Origin: JAJYKN01 sp035516155
GTDB lineage: Bacteria > Nitrospirota > UBA9217
DNA: 64,000 nt
Assembly (NCBI GenBank): GCA_035516155.1
Contig: DATJAP010000001.1
Span: forward strand, 124,001-188,000
Reading direction: 5' to 3'
A model generated the notes under the pieces. That model saw only the letters and a list, made by a program, of their open reading frames with translations. It made no database searches and was not told where the DNA came from. The position numbers were made by a program, and so were the translations under genes. Shown piece after piece: positions 1 to 9,082 of the stretch. How positions within the stretch are numbered: the first letter of the stretch is position 1; each line of letters begins with the position of its first letter.

Positions 1-503
1 ACATTTAGGAATGGGAGTGTTCTACTTTGTTACCAGCCTGTTGAAAAGGCGTAAGCTCGTAATCAACCGCATGTTCAACGTGCCGAGCATGCAGTCGTCC
101 AAGATATGGACTGTCCCAAACCTTGCGGCCCGGTGCTGGGGTCCCAGTAGTGTCTACGGGATGCAGCCAAGCATCATGCTGAAAATCTACCGTATCGAGT
201 ACGATGTACAGTCTGCAAATTACAAAAGAGGCAACTTACACGGTTTCTTCACCTTGCATTTGTCCCCTCCCTCTGCCCCGCGAATGCGGTTGAGACCGAA
301 GGTAAGAATGATCCGCATGCCTGGCTTGTCGCTAGACGAAGGGTGTTTCCGAAACATATCGGCGCACACCTGAAGGGTTGGCAGGCGTCTTTGGAAAAAG
401 CCTCCCAAAGAGGTTCGGTAACGAGCAATGCCGTCTGAAGGGAGTATTTGTGGAAGTTTCAGTTTAATCGATTACCCCAAAAAAAGAGGGCAATATAGCA
501 GTT
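1..503. other. No supported gene
   Basis: Short open frames exist on both strands, but none has a plausible ribosome binding site or recognisable domain, and composition does not look coding. The window edge may cut a larger remnant. I see no convincing gene here. Confidence 0.4.
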
Positions 504-1019
504 TCATTTCGTGGAATTTCCCGCTATCTGCTTATAAATTGAGTGATATATTAAAAATTCCCTTCTGTACTTAGTACTTATATTTTTTCTAAAAAATTCT
601 TTTTCACCTGAATTATACATCGACGCTATATCTTCAAGAGAAGCATTTTTGTGCTTATCGAGAAGATACTTGATGAATAAAATCGAAGCTTTTATATTTT
701 TTTCAGGGTCATACAAATCTTTTTTAGTCTTTATTTCAGGATTAAAAAACTTTCCTGTGATTAATGTCAATTGCATAACACCGTGACTTTCTCTGCTAAT
801 CTTCTTCATGTGTATCTTTTTTACATTCTTATTAAATGCGTTGGTTCTAAATCCACTTTCCAGTGTTGCAATTGTTAAAGGAATAGAAGGGTCAATATCA
901 TACATTTGAGAATATTTCATTATAAGATTAATATTAAAATTTTTATTTGCAATAGCATTTGGGCAAAGAATAACCAGAAAGATAATAGATATTATCAGAA
1001 TGTAATTTATTTTTTTCAT
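504..1019 (-). CDS. Exported lytic transglycosylase-like protein (SLT fold)
   Basis: A 171-aa protein with an N-terminal signal peptide or anchor (Lys-Lys then a hydrophobic stretch to about residue 24). The rest fits the SLT/goose-lysozyme fold that cleaves peptidoglycan in the periplasm. Visible marks are the catalytic-type Glu in an ATLESG segment (about residues 51-56), the HGVMQL motif (family form SxGLMQ) and MYNSGE near residue 134 (family form AYNAG). The ATG overlaps the stop of a broken upstream frame by 4 bp (ATGA), so the two were once co-translated. The gene is far richer in A+T than nearly everything else in the window, which suggests transfer, perhaps from a conjugation or secretion locus where VirB1-like enzymes occur. 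That origin is inference. Confidence 0.72.
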   Translation of the reverse strand: MKKINYILIISIIFLVILCPNAIANKNFNINLIMKYSQMYDIDPSIPLTIATLESGFRTNAFNKNVKKIHMKKISRESHGVMQLTLITGKFFNPEIKTKKDLYDPEKNIKASILFIKYLLDKHKNASLEDIASMYNSGEKEFFRKNISTKYRREFLIYHSIYKQIAGNSTK

Positions 1020-1219
1020 CTAATTCCACCTCTCGCTTTAAATTCAAGTTCAAGGTATTCAATTAGATACTTGGCATAATCGATTAAATGATCATTGCCA
1101 TCAAATTCAAACACCTCACGATTTTCTTTTGATGATTTAAATAGCCTTCTTTATGTTTCGCAAAATTCTCCTTCTGTATAAACACATTCTTCACTAATAG
1201 TAAAAATTGCACGTTTTAC
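1016..1219 (-). pseudogene. Broken small gene upstream of the transglycosylase
   Basis: On the minus strand an AT-rich frame reads as normal protein sequence: KRAIFTISEECVYTEGEF, an in-frame TAA, then RRLFKSSKENREVFEF continuing to EYLELEFKARGG. It ends in a TGA that overlaps the transglycosylase start (ATGA). No start codon precedes the first part, and a stop lies just upstream. I read this as a decayed gene of a small acidic protein once coupled to the transglycosylase. The family is not recognised. Confidence 0.45.
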
Positions 1220-1854
1220 TTAAGAATGATCAGTGAACTTTTCGTAATGTTACAAAAAGTAATCTTGAACAAGGCCATAGCAAGAATATTGATTATTGGT
1301 ATTGCAGCGCCTTTAGCCAAGCAGGCCTATTACTGGATCCTACTTTTAAGAAGTTATGCAATAAGTACTCCATCTTTTCATGTCCCAAATAAATTTCAAA
1401 TTACAAAAAGATATGAGAGAAATATTCCTTCATAAACAGATCGTTAAATATCGTTCATTACCAAAAAAAATTGTTTTTTAACATTGTGGCCGATAGGTGT
1501 TCCGCAACTAAAATTATGTTTCCTAAAAAATATGGAGGGGAAATAACCATACATGTGGGTATTTCACCGTTTATAAATTTAACCCATCAAAACATCCCTT
1601 TTTATAGGGAATTGACGCCTGGACTGTTTGTCGGCTGAATAACGGGTTTCCCCAGTTTTATTAAGACAAGCTGGGGGGAAATCAGGAGTGTTGAATGCAA
1701 CTATTGCGGGACAATCTGAAAAAGTGGTTAGTCTGAAGGAAGCTTTTTATCCCGCGGCAGAGCATCAAGACCGCTCGTTCCTGAAACCAATCTGATTTTT
1801 CTAGAGTTCTCATGTATCTGTTATACTTTACTTGAGCCCTTCCCTTGGACGTCT
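1220..1854. other. Long AT-rich intergenic region
   Basis: No supported gene. A 9-bp hairpin stem (1647-1655 pairing with 1671-1681, around CCCCAG/CTGGGG) sits in the middle. A 35-codon frame follows it (about 1690-1795), too short to call. The strand between 1226 and 1435 has a 69-codon frame without a recognisable domain, which I do not trust. Confidence 0.4.
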
Positions 1855-2916
1855 ATGAAGAAATTATCTTTTTTCCCGGTCGCCATTGTACTTTTGTTTT
1901 GTCTTTCAACAGAGGCCTTGGAGTGGCGGGACGTTGCTCCCGGCGATGCCGTAACGTTGCCGAAGGACCTTTACGTTCAGAACGGATACCGCACCCAATG
2001 GTGGTATTTCACGGGCCACCTGTACGACGCACAGGGGAGAGAATTCGGGTATGAACTCACATTCTTTATCATAGGCGTTCAGGGGGGAAAATATGAGTCG
2101 AAGTTCGGCGTAGACTCAATCTATCTCTCTCACTTCGCGATCTCCGATATCGAGGGAAAGGCATTTTACCATTTCAGCGATGCTGATTCCGGGGCATACG
2201 GTTTTGCAGGCGCGGACACTTCAAGGCTGCATGTATGGGTAGACAGGGACGAATTGGAAGGAAATTTGAAAAAGATGCACATTACGGCTCACGCAAACGA
2301 GACGGACCTCGACCTCGTCCTCTTGCCGAGAAAACCCGTTGTTTTAAACGGCGATAGAGGATATTCACGGAAATCCGAGGAATCGCCGCTCATCGCGTCG
2401 CTCTACTTTTCCTGCACGGACCTGGAAACAACAGGGACCGTGAAACTGGGTACTGCTCTTTTCCCGGTGACAGGCAAGAGCTGGTTTGACCGGGAGATTT
2501 CGTCGCAAGGGCTGGCGAAGAGCGCGGCTGGATGGGACTGGTTTGCGCTGCAGCTTGATGACGGCCAGGAGATCATGCTGTACGTCATAAGAAAAAAAGA
2601 CGGGTCATTTGACCGATACTCCTCCGGAACACTCGTAGATACTGAGGGCAACTTCTGGCACCTTGCGAAGAGTGATTACCGGATTAAGGTTATCAGCTCG
2701 TATTCTTCGAAAAAGACCAATATCCGCTATCCTTCGAAGTGGGAAATTACGATCCCACGGGAAAAACTGCGGCTCGTTGTCACCCCCTTGATAGAAAACC
2801 AGGAATTCAGGGGAGGACTGACGGAAGGGAGTTCATACTGGGAAGGTACGTGCAGGGTCGAAGGCAACGCGCAAGGACGGGCCTACGTGGAAATGACAGG
2901 GTATGAAAAGAATTGA
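1855..2916 (+). CDS. AttH/CrtC-like lipocalin-type hydrolase, exported
   Basis: A 353-aa protein with a Sec signal peptide (MKKLSFFPVAIVLLFCLSTEA). It shows the conserved N-terminal CrtC/AttH motif WWYFTGHLYDAQGREFGYEL at about residues 44-63, and a second lipocalin-like half with SWFDREISSQ and WDWFALQLDDGQEIMLY. The family includes carotenoid 1,2-hydratase and the AttH protein of AttEFGH transporters. With no carotenoid genes near, the AttH assignment fits better. It precedes an ABC ATPase and an FtsX-type permease by about 230 bp, the known AttEFGH-like association, and probably handles a lipid or hydrophobic cargo in the periplasm. The substrate is unknown. Confidence 0.82.
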   Translation: MKKLSFFPVAIVLLFCLSTEALEWRDVAPGDAVTLPKDLYVQNGYRTQWWYFTGHLYDAQGREFGYELTFFIIGVQGGKYESKFGVDSIYLSHFAISDIEGKAFYHFSDADSGAYGFAGADTSRLHVWVDRDELEGNLKKMHITAHANETDLDLVLLPRKPVVLNGDRGYSRKSEESPLIASLYFSCTDLETTGTVKLGTALFPVTGKSWFDREISSQGLAKSAAGWDWFALQLDDGQEIMLYVIRKKDGSFDRYSSGTLVDTEGNFWHLAKSDYRIKVISSYSSKKTNIRYPSKWEITIPREKLRLVVTPLIENQEFRGGLTEGSSYWEGTCRVEGNAQGRAYVEMTGYEKN

Positions 2917-3150
2917 ACAGGACGCAGAGACACGGAGGCACAGAAAAAAGCCAGAACCTTCGAGACTGACTGACCATGAATGGTTATGACAAAGCAGAAT
3001 AAATCATAAATATTCAACGAGCAGCTGTGTCAAAAAATCTGTATTTTGTTTTTCTCTCCCTGCCACTTCCTGCACTCGCGTTTTGGCAACGGCAGGGCGT
3101 TTCCCTGTGGTGGCTTTCTTTACGAGACTGTCAATGCTTGATGAGGGTAT

Positions 3151-3798
3151 ATGATTGAACTTGAAAATGTCAAAAAATATTACGGTGCCAGGGCCGTCTT
3201 CCGCGGAATTAACCTTGTCGTGGGCAGCGGGGAGTTCGTTGCAGTCATGGGCAGTTCAGGCTCAGGGAAGTCCACCCTCCTGAACCTTATCGGAGGCATG
3301 GATGTTCCGGACCAGGGCAGGATCGTCGTAGACAGGGACATCGTCTCATCGTACACCGAAGAAGAGCTCACGGCCTACCGGAGACAAAAGATCGGTTTCA
3401 TATTCCAGTTCTTCAACCTCCTGCCGAACTTAACAGTCTCTGAAAATATCGAGATGCCACTTCTCCTGAACAACGGCAAGCGTCAGGAAGGCAGGGTAAT
3501 GGAATATATGCGAATGGTCGGTCTCGAAGGAAGAGAGAACGACTATCCCTCTGCCCTCTCGGGAGGGGAGCAGCAGCGGGTAGCCATTGCTCGGGCGCTC
3601 ATTCACGAGCCCGGGATCATTCTTGCCGACGAGCCCACGGGCAATCTGGACAGCACGACCGGCAAATCAATCGTGCAGTTGATACAAGAGGCGGCCGCGC
3701 GAGACAGGAAGACTGTTGTTCTGGTAACTCATAACCAGGCCGTAGCGGAATCTGCCGCCAGAATCATCAGGATACGGGACGGAACGCTGTTGCCATGA
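3151..3798 (+). CDS. ABC transporter ATP-binding protein (LolD/MacB type)
   Basis: A 215-aa nucleotide-binding subunit, normal length for the LolD/MacB/AttE class. Walker A is GSSGSGKST near residues 34-42, the Q-loop is FQFFNLLPNLTV, the signature is LSGGEQQRVAIARAL near 137-151, and Walker B with the catalytic Glu is IILADEPTGNLD. It overlaps the downstream permease gene by 4 bp (ATGA), which indicates translational coupling. It should power an FtsX-type mechanotransmitter that moves or extracts lipoproteins or lipids at the inner membrane, with the AttH-like protein upstream as periplasmic partner. The cargo is inferred, not visible. Confidence 0.92.
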   Translation: MIELENVKKYYGARAVFRGINLVVGSGEFVAVMGSSGSGKSTLLNLIGGMDVPDQGRIVVDRDIVSSYTEEELTAYRRQKIGFIFQFFNLLPNLTVSENIEMPLLLNNGKRQEGRVMEYMRMVGLEGRENDYPSALSGGEQQRVAIARALIHEPGIILADEPTGNLDSTTGKSIVQLIQEAAARDRKTVVLVTHNQAVAESAARIIRIRDGTLLP

Positions 3799-6320
3799 GA
3801 TTTGCGGCACTCTTAAAACGAATCGTACTCAGGAGCGTGAGAGAAGAACGGTTCCTCACTGCGCTGTCCGTGGTCGGCATAGCACTCGGCATCGGCCTGT
3901 TCATGGGGGTGAATGTTGCGACGCAGAAGGCGTTAGGGTCATTTGAAACGAACATCAGGGGAATCAATCCAACGTTCAACTACGAGGTCGTGGACTCTTC
4001 GGGGATTGATTTCCCCGAGGCGGTGTACAAGTCCGTCAAGACAATTGAGAGCAACTGCCTGCCGATCTTAACCGTGAACGCCTCTCTCCCTGCCCGGAAT
4101 GAAACAATCGATATTCAGGGGATCTACACAATAAAGGCCCTCGCACTGACCGGCTTGTCCGGAGAACAAAAAGTCGATATCGAGAATTTTTTCAAAAGCC
4201 GAAACGGTCTGCTCATAACGAGGAAATTCGCCCAAGTACACAATCTTAAAAAAGGAGACGCCTTCAGCGCCTACGTTTACAATAAGCAATACCGCCTAAT
4301 GGTCGTGGACACGATCAACGACCCTTTAGTCCCGGAGAACAGCGTCTTTATGGACCTCGGGAACTTCCAGGAGTATTTTCATAAAACCGGGCTTCTTACC
4401 AGAATTGATTTGAGTACGGATGAGAAAAAGGCAGCGGAGATCACACGGGTCGTTCCCCCATGGCTTACTATTGAGAAGAAAGAGCAGGTTGTCCAGGACC
4501 AGAAGGCGCTCGTTGACGGCTTTCGGTTGAATTTGCGGTTTGTCACGTTTCTTGCCGTGCTCGTCGGAGTCTTTCTCCTGTATAATACGATCTTTATTTC
4601 CGTGGTCAAACGAAGGACGGAGATCGGCATTCTGCGTGGGCTCGGCATGGACAGAAAGACCGTTGTTGCCCTTTTCTCAATCCAGGGCATGGTGCTCGGC
4701 TTCGCCGGCTCCATGCTCGGCATCGCCTTCGGACAGCTCTTCGCATGGTTTTCCATCCTGGCTGTTGAGAAGACAATCACCCGCTTCTATCAAAGCGTCG
4801 TAATCTCTGATTTTTTCATAACGGGAAAAGATGTGCTCTGGGCTCTGCTCCTGGGCATGAGCGTATCCTTTCTCGCCTCAATCGTCCCTGCATTAGAATC
4901 AGCCAACGTGAGGCCGAACGAAAGCTCACGGGAAGGGACGTTCGAACGAACGTATAAACGGAGGCAGAAGCTTCTTTCAGTCATCGGCGCCATCGCAATC
5001 CTGTGCGGGGCCGCTGTAATCTATGCTGATTACCGATTCGTACCGTTTGCTTTTCCGTGGTTGTCCTATGCCGGGATAGTCCTGTTTATAATGGGCTGCA
5101 CGCTGAACGCGCCGGCCTATCTGGGAGCAAGTCTGGAAGCATTTCGAAGGCCGGCCTACCGTATGTTCAAGGCGAGCGCACGCCTGGCAATTGGAGACAC
5201 AAAAGGAAGCCGTTACCGGTTCTCGCTCGCGCTCATGAGCGTTGCTGTGAGCTCCGCCCTGATCGTTGCGATCGTTACGTCGGTTCATTCGCTGAAAACC
5301 TCTTTTATCGACTGGATCGATACTTATATTATTGCCGATGTCTACGTAAAACCCGCTTCCTGCGCGTCGAATTTCTGCTTTTCACCCCTTGCCGATAAAA
5401 TCGTAAAGACCGTAGAAACCATTCCGGGCGTGGAACATGTCGGCAGATATCGCGCACTCCAGCTTGATTTACTCGGTCAAAAGGTCGTTGCAGGGTTCGG
5501 GAATTCGGAACTCCTGTGGAAGTACCGGCCACGGATCAGCCCGGAAGAAAAAGGGCGGATACAGAGGCTTGCGCGATACCGGGAGATATCAATTTCCGAT
5601 TACCTGAAGGTTAAATACGGTTTGAAGCAAGGGGACGTTATACATCTCCAGACGCCCAAAGGTAAAATTGCCTTCACCATCAACAATGCTTCCATCAGTT
5701 ATTCTACGATGTCCGGCTTCATCTATACAGATAGAAGATGGCTCAAAGAATATTGGGGACTGGACGATGCAACGCAGCTCAGCGTGTACCTCGCGAAAGG
5801 ACAGTCTGTCGCCAAATTTAAACAGCAACTCGATCATTCGCTCGGCAACACCTACGCGCTCGATGTAACCGACAACGATGAACTGAGGCAGGCCGTGCTT
5901 AGGATCTTTGACAAGAGCTTCGCGCTCACCTATTCCATCGAGCTGATTGCTATCGTCATCTCCCTTATCGGCGTGGTGAATGCCCTTCTCATCCTCGTTT
6001 TCGAGAGAAAACGGGAGATTTCCGTCTTGCGGTACCTCGGCGCGACATGGCAACAGATCAGGCAGGTCATGGTCGTGTCAGCGGGCATCATAGGATTTGC
6101 AGGAATCGCGCTCGGCTTTCTCATGGGGGCCGTCATCAGCATCGTGATAACGCACGTGATAAATAGAATCTCATTCGGATGGGAAGTGAGCGTCCGGATG
6201 CCGCTTCCTACTGTTTTTCTGTTTATGACGCTGCTGCTTGTAACGACGCTCTCCGCCGGCCTTGTACCATCCTACTTTGCCAGAAAAATTGACCCGAAAG
6301 CCTTCATCAGTTATGAATGA
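3795..6320 (+). CDS. Large FtsX/LolC-type ABC permease
   Basis: An 841-aa membrane protein with two FtsX repeats. The first has an N-terminal TM (LTALSVVGIALGIGLFMGVNVA), a periplasmic domain and a 3-TM block with RRTEIGILRGLGMDRKTV. The second half repeats the plan and ends with KREISVLRYLGATWQQIRQV plus two TMs. This fused duplication replaces the two separate permeases (AttF, AttG) of other systems. Its ATG lies inside the ATPase stop (ATGA), so the pair forms one unit. It acts in the inner membrane, and no other subunit is needed beyond the ATPase dimer. The AttH-like protein upstream is the likely soluble partner. Confidence 0.9.
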   Translation: MRFAALLKRIVLRSVREERFLTALSVVGIALGIGLFMGVNVATQKALGSFETNIRGINPTFNYEVVDSSGIDFPEAVYKSVKTIESNCLPILTVNASLPARNETIDIQGIYTIKALALTGLSGEQKVDIENFFKSRNGLLITRKFAQVHNLKKGDAFSAYVYNKQYRLMVVDTINDPLVPENSVFMDLGNFQEYFHKTGLLTRIDLSTDEKKAAEITRVVPPWLTIEKKEQVVQDQKALVDGFRLNLRFVTFLAVLVGVFLLYNTIFISVVKRRTEIGILRGLGMDRKTVVALFSIQGMVLGFAGSMLGIAFGQLFAWFSILAVEKTITRFYQSVVISDFFITGKDVLWALLLGMSVSFLASIVPALESANVRPNESSREGTFERTYKRRQKLLSVIGAIAILCGAAVIYADYRFVPFAFPWLSYAGIVLFIMGCTLNAPAYLGASLEAFRRPAYRMFKASARLAIGDTKGSRYRFSLALMSVAVSSALIVAIVTSVHSLKTSFIDWIDTYIIADVYVKPASCASNFCFSPLADKIVKTVETIPGVEHVGRYRALQLDLLGQKVVAGFGNSELLWKYRPRISPEEKGRIQRLARYREISISDYLKVKYGLKQGDVIHLQTPKGKIAFTINNASISYSTMSGFIYTDRRWLKEYWGLDDATQLSVYLAKGQSVAKFKQQLDHSLGNTYALDVTDNDELRQAVLRIFDKSFALTYSIELIAIVISLIGVVNALLILVFERKREISVLRYLGATWQQIRQVMVVSAGIIGFAGIALGFLMGAVISIVITHVINRISFGWEVSVRMPLPTVFLFMTLLLVTTLSAGLVPSYFARKIDPKAFISYE

Positions 6321-6955
6321 CCTCATAATGCATATTTTCTTCAGTTTCCCTTGTGGCTGTCATCCTCAGGGGATTATGAATGAGCATCGACCTGTCAAAA
6401 ACGGAACTCACAAAATATCGATGCTTCTGCCCAGGCCGTCACCCCCCCCTCACCAGAGGCAACAATACGAGAATGTCTTTCGAGCGCAGGAAACCGTGGC
6501 ACCCGCCATAGCGAGGAGCGTTCAAAAATATTTCAAGCTACCCCCTCCCGGCAGAACTGCCTCTCCCTTACCTCCAAGGAATAGGGGAGGAGTCTGGAAA
6601 TACTGGAGCAAGTTAAAGGCCCTGGGAAGTTGTGGTAATCATCATGACCTCTATCTACGACGGTCCTTGCAGGACTTCCCAGGTTTAGCTGAATTGCAAA
6701 AGAAGTCACCATACACTCGACAGGCCAATTCTCCGGACCACCTTCCAGGAACAAAACTGGCAAGGCGCCGGGTGTAATCCCCATTACCAAACAACGGGGC
6801 GTGGGCAAATCAGGTCGCGAATCCCTGCCGCTGCAGCATTGTTCGGCTGCACATATAGCTGAGAGCAATAAAATGCTCTGTTGTCATGCGCGGTGTCCAA
6901 TTATCTCCCTGCATCATGCGCCCCCAAGAGAGCGATGCTTGGGCGTGATGATTGA
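6321..6955. other. Intergenic region with a 10-bp inverted repeat
   Basis: No supported gene. A perfect 10-bp inverted repeat (CCTGGGAAGT at 6621-6630, ACTTCCCAGG at 6674-6683, 43-base loop) lies in the middle. It has no U-tract, so it is not a normal terminator. It lies between convergent genes and may be a structured remnant. Confidence 0.4.
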
Positions 6956-8206
6956 TCAATTTCGCTGAGTGGGAAGATTGCTCTGCATGAATTCGATCGC
7001 GCGAAGCAGCTGACGGTCCTTGCTTGCGCGCAAACCTTCGGGAGTGATATTCCGTTCTGCTTCCGCGATCAAAGGAGAGGCGCCTTCGGGAAGCGAAACC
7101 GTAACATCGGGCGTGATGCCTTTATGCCAGATTGTGCGGCCCTTCGGGGTGAGCCATTCCAGAAAAGCTAGCTGCACGGCCGATCCGTCAGAGAGCGGGA
7201 TGGTTTTCAAGACCGTGCCGGTTCCGAAGGTGGTTTCGCCCACGAGTGTCGCGCGCATGGCGTCCTGGAGAGCGCCGGCAACGATCTCTGCTGCGCTCGC
7301 GGTCCCTTCGTTTATGAGAACGACAAGAGGAAGGCTGCTTTTTTTGAAACCGCCTTCAAGGGACACGGGCCGCACCTTGCCGTGAGCGTCCTTTTCCAAC
7401 AGCGCATCCCCTTCTTTCAAAAATTGACTTTCCACACCCACTGCTATGTCCAGAAGACCCCCGGGATCGTTCCGGAGATCGAGAATAAGTCCCTTGGCCC
7501 CGGTTCGATCGATCTCTGCGAGTGTTTTTTCCAGGAATTTGGCCGTTCCTTTGCTGAATAAAGCAATCCGGACATATGCCAGATCAGTGCCCGGGAGACT
7601 CAGCCAGGTAACGCTGCGAATCTCTATTTTCGCGCGGGTGATCTCGATTGTCCGTTCCTCTCCCGTTGCCGGGTTCATGATTGTAAGTGACACCCGCGTG
7701 CCGGGGGGGCCTTTGATTATGGCGATAACCTGTGGTAACGGCAAGCCTTCCACGTTGCGGCTGTCAACCTTTTTTATCACGTCGCCGGAACGAAGTCCGG
7801 CTTTTTGAGCAGGTGAACCGTCCATAGGCGCAACAATGACCAATTGTTTATTTTTCACCTGAAGCTCGGCTCCTATGCCGGCAAATTCACCACGTTCCAA
7901 GCTGTGTTCGTCCTGCACCATATCCGGGGTCATAAAAACGCTGTGGCCGGTATCGCCAAGGGATTCCACCATGCCGCTGATTGCGCCGTAGGTCATCGTC
8001 TTCGGCTGTACGGCAGATCGGTCGACATATTGCTGCTCGATAGCGTTCCAGGCCTCAGCCATCAGTCGGAATTCCGGAGTTGCTGCCCGGGGAATATCTG
8101 AGGAGGGCACGGGATCGTAACGGATAATTTGGTGGAAGAACGCACCGATCATGATTCCCAGGATCAGCGGCAAAAGCCAATATGCAAAACCCTGTATCTT
8201 CCTCAT
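6956..8206 (-). CDS. S41-family (CtpA-like) carboxyl-terminal processing protease
   Basis: A 416-aa protein starting at the ATG preceded by GGGGAG; a longer in-frame reading is possible but lacks a ribosome site. An N-terminal TM (FAYWLLPLILGIMIGAFF) anchors it, facing the periplasm. A PDZ domain follows (GIGAELQVKN to PPGTRVSLTI), then the S41 core. The serine nucleophile is in NEGTASAAEIVAGAL. In Tsp/CtpA the dyad lysine sits in FGKG, but here the motif reads FGTGTVL, so that Lys is Thr. From memory, related S41 proteins share the FGTGTVL form, so this may be a subfamily trait rather than a dead enzyme. It likely trims envelope proteins. Confidence 0.88.
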   Translation of the reverse strand: MRKIQGFAYWLLPLILGIMIGAFFHQIIRYDPVPSSDIPRAATPEFRLMAEAWNAIEQQYVDRSAVQPKTMTYGAISGMVESLGDTGHSVFMTPDMVQDEHSLERGEFAGIGAELQVKNKQLVIVAPMDGSPAQKAGLRSGDVIKKVDSRNVEGLPLPQVIAIIKGPPGTRVSLTIMNPATGEERTIEITRAKIEIRSVTWLSLPGTDLAYVRIALFSKGTAKFLEKTLAEIDRTGAKGLILDLRNDPGGLLDIAVGVESQFLKEGDALLEKDAHGKVRPVSLEGGFKKSSLPLVVLINEGTASAAEIVAGALQDAMRATLVGETTFGTGTVLKTIPLSDGSAVQLAFLEWLTPKGRTIWHKGITPDVTVSLPEGASPLIAEAERNITPEGLRASKDRQLLRAIEFMQSNLPTQRN

Positions 8207-8450
8207 ACAATGCTCCCCGCCTTCGTTATGATTGTGACACACCAGGTCAGGCACACAATGTCCTGGTGGCTGCCTTTTCATTCATCTCCGCTATGATGCA
8301 TTCGTTTTAAGTCCTATCAATGACCCTTTCTTTCACGAGAACCTCAGCCGGAGATGCGAGGACGACTTAATCTATTCTTCGCTGTCCTCCTGTAATTTTA
8401 ACATATTCAAGAGATGCGAGCTCGGTCGAGTCGCACGAAGAATATAAGAG

Positions 8451-9003
8451 TTGACGATGCTGCTCGCAGCAAAGCGGACAATAAGGTCCTTCAACCTCGC
8501 CTCGCTGATCGCCCCGTTCGCAGGAGCTCCCGTATGCTTAGGTCATCAATTCCTGGGGAACCTGTTCGCGGCCGCCGGAGTTTGTACTCTGTCGGTTTTA
8601 GATCCAGACTTGCCGATTTATCCGGGCAACGCAGTCGTAGCGTTTTTATGGTCATCGTAGCAGTCCCTGCCTTTGTTTATTCGTTGAAAGAAGTTCTGGC
8701 GGCGAGAAAACAGCCGGCTCCCGGACCGTAAATATCGCCTGATTCTTTTCGGGCTCGGCTCAAGTGGAAAGATTTTGATAACTTTGTTGCCGGGGAAATC
8801 CCCCTACGCATAGCTCAACGAACCCGTCTTCGAAGGCAAATCCGTTATCGCGATAGAACAGGTTCGGGATGATGAGAAGATCGACCTCCTTGTCCTTCCG
8901 GATAACGCGGCACTTGGAATTGCGGGTTCACCGGGCTCCACCATTGTTGTCTATGAGATTCTCAACTACGGATTCCCGCTCTTGCGACCGTTCTCTTTTT
9001 GAG
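8451..9003 (+). pseudogene. Possible decayed membrane protein and neighbouring remnant
   Basis: Two stretches look like former coding sequence. From 8451 a frame reads hydrophobic segments (SLIAPFAGAPVCLGHQFLGN) and ends about 8660. A shifted frame then gives a TM-like tail, FMVIVAVPAFVYSLKEVLAARK, ending at 8731. From about 8819 a frame without a start reads EPVFEGKSVIAIEQVRDDEK and KIDLLVLPDNAALGIAGS to a stop near 9003. The changes of frame and missing starts argue for decay. Families are not recognised and this call is tentative. Confidence 0.28.
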
Positions 9004-9082
9004 TAAGGGGGAGTGAGAGCTATTCCTATCCTTCAGAGTAAATCTCCGCAGCCTCCCCCATCAATTCGGCCCTTTGATCCCT

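Noticed and set aside
11..373. A 120-codon frame at the left edge as a gene
   Set aside because: No ribosome site, no recognisable motif, and the translation does not look like protein.
1226..1435. AT-rich 69-codon frame as a small membrane protein
   Set aside because: Hydrophobic stretches arise easily in AT-rich DNA and there is no ribosome site.
6621..6683. Terminator or riboswitch from the 10-bp inverted repeat
   Set aside because: The loop is 43 bases, no U-tract follows and no gene is in the right place for a leader.
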